64,000 nt of DNA. Source: Pollenia angustigena (Eukaryota; Arthropoda; Insecta; Diptera; Polleniidae). Shown one piece after another: positions 11,551-22,521 of the stretch. Position 1 is the stretch's first letter, and every line of letters starts with the position of its first letter. The notes under the pieces are model-generated. The model was not told the DNA's origin. It ran no database searches and saw only the letters and a list, made by a program, of their open reading frames with translations. The position numbers and the translations under genes are program-made. Where the stretch lies: positions 151,898,511 to 151,962,510 of the forward strand of contig OV884059.1 in the NCBI GenBank assembly GCA_930367215.1, read 5' to 3'.

Positions 11551-13530
11551 GTCTTTTAAATAAATTTTACTGCACGTTCAATCACTTGTGTTGTGAAAAC
11601 AGCACATAAGTAAAAAATAAACATTGATAAGTTCAAAAATATTCATGGTATTTGGTTACTTAGAGACTCTGAAGGCCCAAATACGCGAATATTACGTTTA
11701 CCACAAGTATACGACTGAATTCGCCAGCATAACAAGCATTTAACAAGTGTATTTGGCCCTTTACACGAACCCTAACATAAACTGCTGTCAAACTTATAAC
11801 GAACTAGGTCTGCAGCAAAACACAGGAAAACTTGCACATTTTTTTTGTGGCCTCATGTCTTTCAAAATAAATTTTCAGGACTGGTTTTTGCCAACGGAAA
11901 TTTATTTGTACTACCAATATTAATATTAAAATTTAAAAACCTTTAATGCAAATTGCATTGTAATTATTTATATTAAGAATATTATAAAAAAAAATTCGAA
12001 GATATTTCAGTTCAATAGATAATAAAAATTCTTTGAAATGAACACACGAGTTCAAAAAAACTGTTTTTTATAAAAGTGTATAAAACTTCTCTCAAATTTT
12101 GTTTAAAAAGAAACTTTCAGAAAAATAAAATCAAATAAAAAAGTTAAAGAAAATAAAAAAAAACAGACACACACACAAAAAAAACTTCGATAACCATGGT
12201 ATCTGCAGATACAACTACAGGAAACAAGACCTTTAGGAGATGTAGCAGCAGTTGAAGCAACATAAACAAATTGTAAATTTTCAGTAAATGTTTTGGTCAG
12301 AATTTATTATGAAAATTGAAATAAATCAGGTAAAAAACGTAAACTTTTTTCCACGAACAGATTTAGATAAAAGTGGTACAAAACAAGCAACAAACATAAA
12401 AACACAAACTCATTCGAGAAATAAGAAGTTAAATGAAAAAATCTACAACATTTACTAAAACGAAATTGCCAACTTTACCTCTGACCAACCTCCGCGACAA
12501 AGCAAAAGCAGGAGGGCGAATGAAATGAAGCAGAATTAAAGCAAAAAGCAACTAAAGTTTTGCACGTTTAAAGAAGAAACAAATCAGGAGAACAGAAATG
12601 AAAAATCAGGATATTTTTAATTTTTTATATGGATAGATAAAAAAAAATCGACCAACCTGCAGATACGAAGGAAACTTCTCTATAAAATATCCACTAAAAG
12701 GATCTCTACTAATTCTAGAAATCAAATGAAATCATTGCAAAAGTTTCTATTCTATTTCTTTTAACTTTTTTTTTTCTTCCTGCCATTTTCATTATTTTTC
12801 ATTACTTTAAAGTTTTCATTCGTTTTTTTTTTTTTTTTTTGTTGCATTTTTATTTTTATGCAAACGGGTAAACATGACAGTCCTGAAAGTTATGAAAATA
12901 AAGATAGAAGGCAGCAAAAAAAAAAAAAAAAATGGCAGTAACTATTAAGAAAATTTACATTTTAACTGTACTTTTTTATAATGCGAAAAGTAGTAGAAAA
13001 ATAAGTAAGTTTTTCATTTTCTCTCGTTGTCATAGAAAAAAAGCAACTGAACTTTGATTCTGTTTAGATTTTATGAATTTTATTATGACTTGCAATAGTT
13101 GTATTTAAGGATCTAGTGATGAGAAAAAAAATATTTTTTGGAACAGAAAAAACCTTTAATATATGTATAAAGTTTTATTATTTTATAAATTTGTGTTCAC
13201 TTTAGAAATGTTCAATTTTAATTTGATACTTTTCAAAAGAACAACCCAAATTGTCCTGCAGACAATGTAACTTGTATTTAACTAGAAATATACTAGATGG
13301 TATTCACTTTAAACTAGTTGCAGTTTTTATATTATTCAGATATCAAACTATCGTACTTAAAGTCCCAACTAGTTAATTTTTATGCAGTTTTATAATAGTT
13401 TTAAAGTATGTAGTTGCTTTATTTATAGTATAAGTATAGTAAGCAAAAGAAAATTTTACTATTCCCCTGAACATTTTTTTCACACTTCTTGATTTATAAG
13501 GCAAAGCAGAGCAGCGTGAAAATCATTCGT
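11551..13530. other. AT-rich intergenic DNA with homopolymer runs
   Basis: Long A/T homopolymers (for example near 12825-12840 and 12917-12931) and a short CA run. I see no gene, RNA or paired ends here. Confidence 0.4.
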
Positions 13531-13537
13531 ACTTATC

Positions 13538-13600
13538 AAGGCGAATTGACTTGAAGGTGGGGTCAAGTCAACATATGGTGTTTTTTTTCGGTGGTCGACT
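13538..13600. repeat. solitary CAAGGCGAATT-type transposon end
   Basis: CAAGGCGAATTGACTTGAAG resembles the ends of the hAT-like MITEs at 7592 and 18478, but no inverted partner was found downstream. It may be a truncated copy. Confidence 0.35.
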
Positions 13601-14885
13601 TGTCAAAGTTTGTATACAAACTTTCGAAAAAAAACACTAAATAAATAGCGCTCCTTAGTGTTGGGTTCGATAGATTTGTTGAAAACACAAGCTCTTATCG
13701 TGTTTGTGTAGTAAACAAATATAATACTGTTTTTATCCAACTCAACAAAAAGATGAGAACATTTAATTCCGTTCGGTTTTTTTTTAGCCACAAACTTCAT
13801 TGTGTTCGGTTCAGCTCATTAATGTTCGTTGGTTTCTGTTGTGCGTAGTGCACTTTTGGCTGGTGGAAATTCGGAAATAAAAATAAAAAGCCAGCAAAAT
13901 AATTTTACACAAATAAAACATATACACAACGCACACACAAGATATTCGTGCTACGGTCGTTGCAAAAATTTTTGGTTTGTTAATTTCATTTTCAATGTAA
14001 AAGGAAATATTATATGTAGAACATTAAAATATAATGTTTGTCTACAGTATCAATACAATTGGTGTGGGTTTTAACAAAGAACAGAATCCTATAAAATGTT
14101 CGGCTCTTTCTTGAAAACAGTTACGAACGGTATTAAGGGTTGTGTTCGTCTTCAGAATCACTAAAAATAGTTATCGTTCCTGGGTTTATTAGCCGAACGC
14201 TAAAAAATGTTCTGTTTATTTTCGAACACTGGTTATAAGACAGCAGCAACCAGTGCTAGAAAAATTACCCGATTTAAATAAAATTACACCTGAAATAAAA
14301 TTAAAATTTTATTTTGTAAAATCGCTAACAAGTTATGAAAATTAACTTAAATTGAACAGGTTTGTTAATAAAAAAAAACACAATGGACGCATTCACATCC
14401 AAAATGCAGCGTTTGGTGCAGTTTACACGCTGGCGGCATCATCGCACCTATTTTTTCAATAATGAAGCAATATTTTTTGTGGGGCAGCGTCATGTCGCTG
14501 GTTTATGCTGATAAATCAGCAACAATTGTCGCCGTGGAATCATACAGATATAAATGCTACAAAATGGACCAAAATTTAACGTCCAGAATGCGCAGTGGCA
14601 CCCATATGCATGAAAACATTTTCAAATGTTAACGCTGTGTAGTGATCTTTTGAAAAAAAAGTAATGTTTTGTATTAGTTTTTTCAGTTTTGTGGGCTTAA
14701 TTACTATGTTCACACTTGGGTTCTTAACCCTAGATACACTTTCTTCGTCGTATTGACGAATACCGCTAAAAAGAACTTATTTAACTCCGCAGTTTTTCAC
14801 TAAAACTCTTCCAAATTTCATGTAGCTGTAGATATTGCTGATCTGCTGAAGTGTGTGGAAGTACGTGCTTATAGGTTGTGTGTAA

Positions 14886-15543
14886 CACTCAATTCACATG
14901 AGGGCTTTTACGACGTCGTTTTATCTTGATTCCCTTTTAAAGCAACTTCCAAAATCTCTTTGCGTTCATACGATGATTTTTGGTTGCATGTCTTTTTTTT
15001 TATTTACAGTATGGCCTTGATTACCCGTCATTCGATTAACCGGCAGCTTCAATAAAATGGAAAACAAACATTTTTTTGCACTGATTTAAATTGCCTCTAT
15101 TATCCGAAATTATAAACAAATTATCTTTTTTTCGTTAAATTTTGAACAATCAAAAGAAATTTAAATAAACGAAGAAAGAGAATATCTTAACGGTGTGGAA
15201 GCACGTTCTGCCAAATTTACTTTTTTCCTCATGTTTGCATAATAAAACGTTATATATTTACATAAAATAAGAAACACACCAAAAAAATAAATAATCAAGA
15301 ATTCTGCCGATCCCGTCAATTATCGATAATCGAGGTCTCACTGTATTTTCAACCACACACTTCAAAGTAAGAAAAAGAATAAAACGTAAACAGAAAAAGT
15401 TAAAAGAGAAATTTAAAAAACGACATGCAAAATACAAAACGAGTCATTTTGTTAACCCCTCTTTCTTTTCTACACCGCTCACCCACAAACCAAAAGAGAC
15501 GTCGACAAAGCGACGTCGTAAAAGCCCTCATCTAAACTGAGTG
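14886..15543. mobile_element. MITE with GACGTCG-bearing inverted ends
   Basis: ATGAGGGCTTTTACGACGTC near 14898 is repeated inverted to 15531, and the outer ACACTCA phrases also pair. It lies within the piggyBac-like element and itself contains the TA-flanked element at 15007-15343. Confidence 0.6.
15007..15343. mobile_element. pogo/Tigger-like MITE, TA flanked
   Basis: Starts CAGTATGGCCTTGATTACCC and its right end, inverted, reads CAGTGAGACCTCGATTATCG. It is bounded by TA on both sides. The CAGT start and the GATTA phrase fit pogo/Tigger-type ends. It is 337 bp and non-coding, the innermost layer of a four-deep nest. Confidence 0.6.
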
Positions 15544-16384
15544 TAAGTCTGATTTTTCGTTGATTGTTTTCGTCGCTCTGACGATGGAAGTTTGAGAAAT
15601 TTTGCCTTTTAGTATAATTTTTAACCTTTTTTAAACCTAGATGCACTTTCTTCGTCGTATTGACGAAAAAAGCTTTTGCTTGCTTTTGTTGTGTTTTTAG
15701 TATTAAGTTTTGAAGTTGACTATAATATACTATTTAGAGTGAATAAAAACTTAAGTATTTTATAAACTAAACAAAAATTTTCGTGTTTCCTTATATTGGG
15801 TGGGTTTGAGGATAGATCATAAACGGACTTCGTCGATTCGACGAAGAACGTGTGTAGTGTATTAAAAATAAGAAAGTGTATCTAGGGTTAAACGCGTTTA
15901 AGCAGCTCGAACGTGATTAAGCTCTAATCACTTCAAAATCGAGATGATTACCCATACATTGAAGTGATTTGTTAATCACTTCAAATTGACATGTTTACAA
16001 CTAAATCACTTCATAAGCCCCATAGAATCCACTGAACATACCTCAAACTGAGTGTAATGTAGAATCGCCAACATGATCGTGTACAACCGGCCACGATTTC
16101 TGCTTAATGTTTTTATTTTTTTCCTTGAATAATTCATAAATTTTCACAATTTCATCATTAAAATGATTAAAATAATCTTCTGATAACTTTATAAAAGGAG
16201 TTTCATCCATTTTTAATATTTTAAATAAATATAAATTTGTTTGTTGTGTTTTTTTTTCTTAATCATCTGTCATCTTAATCATCTCAAATGTAGTGTGAAC
16301 GGCTTTAATTAACCTAATCAACATTTTGCTTAAACGCATTTAAAAACCCAAATGTGAACATAGCATAAGAAACATCCTTTAAGG

Positions 16385-17332
16385 CAGGGCTGCCAGATTT
16401 GGCGATTTATCGTCATTTTGACGATTTTTTGTTCCGAAATTAGCAAAGTGCCGATTTGCTGATTTTAGTCTTAAAAGTGACGATTTTTTTTAGTCTCCAA
16501 AGTCTGAATAAAACGTTACATATTCTGACAATTTCGTTTTTTAATCTTAGAAGGCGAAACGTTTTCTTTCGCTTAGCATTTACGCTGATAGCGCTTTTGT
16601 AATAAAACCCACAAGTTATAAATTAAAATACAGATAAAAACGCTAGATTGAACAAAAAATTGCTGAATTGCCATTATTAATTAACAATAGGGGCAAACTT
16701 CACTAAAACTAAACTACAAAATCGGGTATTCCAAAAGCGTTCATGCCGCTCTATTCAAAAACTAGAAAAACTTTTGTTTAGGTACGGCTGTAATATGCAG
16801 GTCTTAAGAAAATCTTTGATTATTTTCAAAGTACCAAAGCAACAATGTTACACTCTGTTTATGTTTCGTCAAACCATTGTCGAATGAATCTTTTACGGCT
16901 CGCTGTATAAATGAGTCTCATACGATTCTTGGCATGAAAGTCTTGTAAGACTATCTTTACCCACTTCTTAAACATTCCCACAACGATTGAAGAAGCGTCT
17001 CTCGCTGTGCTATGGAAGAATCTCACTCGTGTAGCAGTTTTTCCCGTGTGAGGAATCATCTTCGATTAAAAAATGCGGTCATCGACGATCAAAGACGCTC
17101 CTCGTGAGACTCCCAGTAGCTTTTACGCGATTGAAAATGCTAGCTGGGTATGAAGCAATTATGTTTTTGCTTGAATGTTTTTTTTTTATAAAAATCGAAT
17201 AAAAATTGTTTAAAAAAACAAAATTTTAAGTTGTCCGGTTTTTTTTTGACAATTTTTCGAAATGCTAAGGACGATTTTTTATTTTTTCTCAGGAAACTGA
17301 CGATTTTCTCACAGATTTATCTGGCAGCCCTT
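16385..17332. mobile_element. hAT-like non-autonomous element, 948 bp
   Basis: Inverted ends AGGGCTGCCAGAT on both sides, flanked by CTTTAAGG (16377-16384) and CTCTAAGG (17333-17340), an 8 bp duplication with one mismatch. Both subterminal zones are rich in TGACGATTTTT phrases. A short - strand ORF inside has no recognisable motif. Confidence 0.65.
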
Positions 17333-17689
17333 CTCTAAGGTTTCAGACAACAGTATGTGTCCTAAATACGTGTAACAGATGTTAAAGGCGCTAAAATTCC
17401 CAAATAAAGATTTTGGAAGTGGCCAAATTAAATAAAATAAATAATTGAATATATCTTTTTTCAATAAATTTCGGGTTCTTAACCACTATTAAGCTCGTAT
17501 TTATCGAAAGAGTGCATCTGGGCTTTCATTATCAAGCTTTTAAAACCCTATATTAATGGAACGAAATCTTTTCTCAATTATAAACCGTGACTTTGTTTGA
17601 AAAGACAATGCAATTCTACGGGCCTATGCTAGTTGCAGGAGTTAAAAGGAAAAAATATGCACTTTCTCTTGGCTCAACAATTTTTTATA

Positions 17690-18060
17690 TGGTATACATT
17701 TTTTCTCTGAAATTTAATCTTTAAATTAGTTTTCCTAAAACGAAATAATTTAAATTACACCAAATCAACACCTAAATGAAATTACCCACGCTCTTGCCAC
17801 GACAGTAAAAATTATACCTAATTCGGGTAATTATCCACAAAGTGGCAACACTGCCAGCAAAGCAGCACCAATTATAAGACATCATTCATCATTCACTTTC
17901 AAAATTTAATGTGTTTTACAAAATAATTTAAGCAAATAGAAATCGGGAATTTTTCCTTTTTTTATAAATTATTTTTTCTTAACATGAATTTTTACTTTCT
18001 GTTTTGTATTTTACATTGAAAACTTAATATTTTTTTTTTTTGCATAAAACCCCAAACTTG
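17690..18060. repeat. diverged copy of a MITE core
   Basis: The stretch near 17860-17970 (ATTATAAGACATCATTCATC, then AATTTAATGTGTTTTAC) aligns by eye with the cores at about 4740-4850, 19850-19980 and 43275-43390. Its own ends were not resolved. Confidence 0.4.
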
Positions 18061-18477
18061 TCAACACTGAAACAAGGCTGCTTCTACAAACAAATATCTT
18101 CACCTATAAAGCAGTGCAGTCGAAATTTCCTTATATTATTCATTGTTGTACTCGTAACAACTATTAATAAACTGGCACAAAGCCTCACTAGTAAATTTAA
18201 CTAGCAGATTCATGCACCACAAATTGGTAACAGCACACTGTTTGATGTTAACATTGCAACAGTGCCACCGCAGTGCAAAAATGTATATTTAGGAAGATAG
18301 TTCTCAAGAGGATTCTGGTAGTGAGATATCTGAAAAAATTTTGAAATTTCAAAAATTCAAAAATTTAAATATTAAATCAGCAGGGGAATTGGTACGCTAT
18401 AAATTTTAAAGTAAAAATGGGCGGGGTAGACGGCAAGAGAGCAGTACCCTCATTGACCAAGAATATTTAATGCCGAA

Positions 18478-18802
18478 CAAGGCGAATTTAACAAGGTTAG
18501 TGAAACTCTACAACTACAAAAAGCTCCATGTATTTTTTTTTGCCATTTAATAGGCGGCTGTCAAAAATGCTGACAAGACAAAAATTGATTGGAAAACAAA
18601 ATAAAAATTTTGTTTCGGTTATAAAAGAGATTAATAAATTCGCTTTTATTTTTCTCAGTTTTTCTAAGAAATTGTTTCGGTTATTTTGGCGCAAAACATA
18701 AACAAAATTATACTTGGACGTTTCCCCATTTTTTGTTAATTCGCCGTGGAAACAGCTGATGAACGGCTGACGAGTTGAGTTTACCTTCTTCAATTCGCCT
18801 TG
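18478..18802. mobile_element. hAT-like MITE, copy 2
   Basis: Same family as 7592-8100: CAAGGCGAATTTAACAAGGT start, internal CTACAACTACAAAAAGC and GCTGATGAACGGCTGACGAG phrases, and an AATTCGCCTTG end. The flanks ATGCCGAA / ATACCGAA match at seven of eight positions, so the 8 bp duplication has decayed. Confidence 0.7.
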
Positions 18803-20399
18803 ATACCGAATATCTGAAGATAAAAGTCTTCAAGCTTTGTAGAACCCACTCTTGTGGTAAAGTAGAGTAACTTCGGGTATTGTGGAACCCCCATTTTTGT
18901 TTTGGCAATTTTTAAAAAAGTTTACGCAAACTCTTTATTAGACTAGTTGAAATATGTTTCTAAATTGATTACCTAACTATGTTCTTCACTTAAAATTATA
19001 TTTAACTTAATATTAAAAAAAGTTATAAATGAAAAATCTGAGGTACCTTAAAAACAGTGATTTGAAAAATTGCAGGGTAATGTGGAACCGCCTGGTGGTT
19101 AATATGGAATACTATTACATATTACCAGAAACAAAATAGTAATAACAAAACAAATTCAATTTAGCATATAATTTTTTTATTTTAATTCATTAAAAACATC
19201 AAACTTCCTTCCTGGTATAATTTGTTGTTTAAAAAAAAAAAAAAAATATTCCATTTAAAATTATTTCTCAGCCTTCATGGCTATTGGTGGAATAGGTTCC
19301 AAAATACCCGTGTTCAGTTATTACACATAAGACGATTGTCAATTTTTTAAAACAAATCGTATAAATGTTAAAACACTTAAAATTATATTTCCATGCTAAC
19401 TAATTAAAAGTATTGCAAACATCGTAAAAAAACACAGATAAGATATCAGTATTTGGAGCAAAATAACGGTTTGAATAAACACACAAAAAAAGTCGGCAAC
19501 ACAGAAAAATTTTTTTCCAATTCAAACAAAAAATTTGTTCATTAAAAAAAAAACACTGAGTTTTTCAAACAAATAATTTAACTGAATCAAACAAAAAGTT
19601 TACTTAAATGCATATAAATTTCAAATAAATAACTTTGCTGGATCAAACAAAAAAGTTTTTGCACAAGCAATGACGCGCACCCAAGCAATCACTGAAGGAG
19701 AAGATGAAGGCAGAGCAAAGCGGCCGGCTGACTTTGAGACACATTTTTTTGTTCGAATAAATTTTGAACGAAGTCGTCTTGTCTTATTAATACTACACAC
19801 AATATTTTTTTTTTTTCATCACTCCACTGTTGCTGATCCTTTCCTTTGCTAAAGAATAAGAAATGTAACCAAAAACGGCAGCAGACCGACTCGATATGAT
19901 TTTCGTCATCATTCTATTTTTGTATTTGATGTATTTTACTAAACAGTTTTAAAAAATTGAATACGAGATTTTGTTGTTCATTCATTTTTACCGACTTTTA
20001 AACCAACTGAAATTTTATTTTGTTTCTTATAATGTTGTTGTTTTTTCTGTTGTTTAAAAAGAGTGAAACGTTTTTTACCTGGTATTGTTTTTGTTTTTTT
20101 TTTTTACTATAACCTCGTCGCGCTATTTTATGATCTTTCTTATTGTTGTACTTTTTTAAAGCGTCCAAAAATAGACTGCATGTGTTTTTGCTGTTGATCT
20201 CATATTTCACATAAAGAACGACTACATTAAAGAGCGTTAAATATTTCGTACAAAATTATGAAAACTTGAAACCAATAACGCGTATATTATATTTTTGAAT
20301 AGTTGTCAACATTTTTGTTGGTTTAATAAAAATCAAACAAAAATATTAATTGAATCAGTAAAAAAAATTGTAGAAATTAAAAAAATTTTCAAACAATAA

Positions 20400-20612
20400 G
20401 ACGGCATTTACATCTATGCAATTAACGCCGAGTTTTTTTTCTATTTTCTTTTAAAGTAGTTGCTACGAAACTTTTTTCACATTTACATTTACATTTTATT
20501 CAAGCATTTTTTCAACCCCGTTTTCTTCCCATGACCTCTTGCTAACAAACAAAAAGTTGCATGTGAAAGTTGCGGCAAGTTGCGGCGTTAATTGCATAAT
20601 GTAAATGCCGTC
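20400..20612. mobile_element. PIF/Harbinger-like MITE, TAA flanked
   Basis: Inverted ends GACGGCATTTACATCTATGC and GCATAATGTAAATGCCGTC pair over about 32 bp and extend inward to AATTAACGCCG. It is flanked by TAA on both sides, the 3 bp duplication of PIF/Harbinger elements. It is 213 bp, without coding content. Confidence 0.7.
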
Positions 20613-20849
20613 TAAATTCAATTGTTTTTGTCAAGAATAAAAACTGGAAATTAGGCACGAATAACAAAATCTTTTACAATTAAAATTTTGTATTCCCAAA
20701 GAAATTACTTTTTGATAACCAGCGTTTGTTTGAAGATAATTTAGCAATAATTTTTTCCGGGAACACCTGTTTTCACAAAAAACTAACAGTGAGACCATTT
20801 ATTTGCATAGCCAAAGGGAAATAAAGGGGGGTTCCACATTGCCCACCTA

Positions 20850-20855
20850 TTTCAT
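20850..20855 (+). repeat. Polinton target site duplication, left
   Basis: TTTCAT, identical to the hexamer immediately after the right end. Confidence 0.95.
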
Positions 20856-22255
20856 AGTAGATAGGTAATGGGGATCTTGGACTGTGTCCGGTTCCGATAA
20901 TGCGAAAAGGAATGTGTGGTGTAATAGATTATCCAAGTTCAGAACCATTTCCGGTATACGAGTAGATGAGGTGAACAGTAATTTTCACATATAGATGGCG
21001 CTGATTGTGAAATTCAGTTTTTTTTAGACTTAGATGGCGCATACATTTATTTCATTTCCAATAGAAATTTAAAAATTTTGTGAACAAAATACCAAAAAAA
21101 TGGGTATTTTAGGGGATTTAAGCGTTGATTTGAATATTTATTTAGGATTTTAAAAATTTTGTGAAGAAAATACCAACAAAATGGCTATTTTGAGGGGTTT
21201 TAAGCGTTGATTTTAATATTTATTAAGGATTTTAAAAATTTTGTGAAGAAAATACCAGCAAAATGGGTATTTTGAGGGGTTTTAAGCGTTGATTTGAATA
21301 TTTATTAAGGATTTTAAAAATTTTGTGAAGAAAATACCAACAAAATGGGTATTTTGAGGGGTTTTAAGCGTTGATTTGAATATTTATTTAGGATTTTAAA
21401 AATTTTGTGAAAAAAAATACCAACAAAATGTGTATTTTGATGTAAACTCTATTTTAAGTTTTTAATGTAAACTCTATTTTAAGCTTTTATTTTTTAAGCA
21501 AGTTCCGAAACATTTTATTTATTTTCCGAACCATTTTTATGAGGTGAAAATTATGTTTTTAACAACTTATCTTAGTTCCGAACCATTTATATAATTTTGA
21601 TATTTATTTCTTAGCAAGTTTCTGAAGCTTTTTGATGAGGTGAAGTTTATTTTTTCACCACTTACCCTAGTTCCGAACCAGTTGGTGAATTTTGTTTTAT
21701 TGAAATTTATTTCTGTGGTAGGATTTGGATTTGATCTCATTTCAACAGTGATTCTAAGCAGTTTAATTTTATCAAAACTATCGAAGTCAAAATCGACAAA
21801 ATAGAAAATAAAAGTTCAAAATTATAATTCTCAAGTAAAAAACAAGTTTGCGATTCTTTTAAAACAGTTTTTAGAATTAACACAATAGTCAAAGAATTTA
21901 AATTTAGTTTTGTTTTCTTCTTTGTATTAAGAAATATTTTGTTCCCGTTTATGCTGACATTATGTTATTCTTATTTGCAGTTTGTTTTCTTTCATAATAT
22001 AACGTCTCCTAAGAAGATTTAAAAAGAATTTGTATTTTGTTATAAAATGCTGACGATGTGTCTGCATGTTTGTTTACATTAATCTGATGAAGAAATCTTT
22101 TTGTTATATTTAAGAAGCATAAACATGATTGAGCGTGTTAGAATGTACAATTTGTTTATAAAACAAAACATTAATTGCAGTTTGTTTTCTTGCCCTTCTT
22201 AAAAGGCTTAGTGGAGTATACTTCTGAAAACTAGGTTTATTTACATTTGAACATT
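20856..22255 (+). repeat. Polinton left terminal inverted repeat, 1,400 bp
   Basis: Matches the inverse of 36338-37737 (position x pairs with 58593 - x) with essentially no differences seen by eye. Pairing stops after the phrase TTTACATTTGAACATT (left) / GAGCATT (right). It contains no supported gene, but does hold a block of ~82 bp tandem repeats. Confidence 0.93.
21068..21440 (+). repeat. subterminal tandem repeats, ~82 bp unit, left copy
   Basis: Units starting TTTAAAAATTTTGTGA begin at 21068, 21149, 21231, 21313 and 21395, giving four full copies and part of a fifth. Each contains AATACCAACAAAATGGGTAT and TTTTAAGCGTTGATTT. The mirrored block is at 37153-37525. This could be a binding array for the integrase or the terminal protein; that is inference. 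Confidence 0.85.
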
Positions 22256-22521
22256 AAGTAGATTTCCAATTTAATTAAGAAAAGATTATTTTTGTCATTA
22301 GTCAGTATACCGCAACATTCCTCAGAGTGACGATATATTTTTCAGCATTAAGAAAAAATAACGTTTTAAGTAAAAAACAAAATTTTTGATAAAGTTGAAA
22401 ATCAATAAAAATCAAAAAAATAAACCTTTTTTGAAAGTTCAAAAGAAAAGAAAAAAGTTATTTTTATATTTAAATTTAAAAAATTTGTTAATACAGAAAG
22501 TGCTAAATAAAATACTTAAAA

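Larger units (their letters stand above)
14728..15887. mobile_element. piggyBac-like non-autonomous element, TTAA flanked
   Basis: Begins CCCTAGATACACTTTCTTCG and ends with the inverse TATCTAGGG. It is flanked by TTAA at 14724-14727 and 15888-15891, the piggyBac target signature. A second internal copy of the left end (CCTAGATGCACTTTCTTCG, about 15638) suggests a tandem or composite structure. A perfect palindrome CTTCGTCGATTCGACGAAG lies near 15828-15846. No transposase is present. A piggyBac transposase fragment occurs at 45278-45975, but whether it is of the same family is unknown. Confidence 0.7.
14704..16363. mobile_element. outer non-autonomous element hosting nested insertions
   Basis: Left end CTATGTTCACACTTGGGTT (14704-14722) is matched by the inverted right end at 16345-16363 with one mismatch. 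Inside the ends both arms continue to an ACGCGTTTAAG / ATGCGTTTAAG phrase. On the left this continuation is interrupted at a TTAA by the 1,160 bp piggyBac-like element. The remaining interior (15892-16340) repeats the phrase AATCACTTCA several times. Confidence 0.65.
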
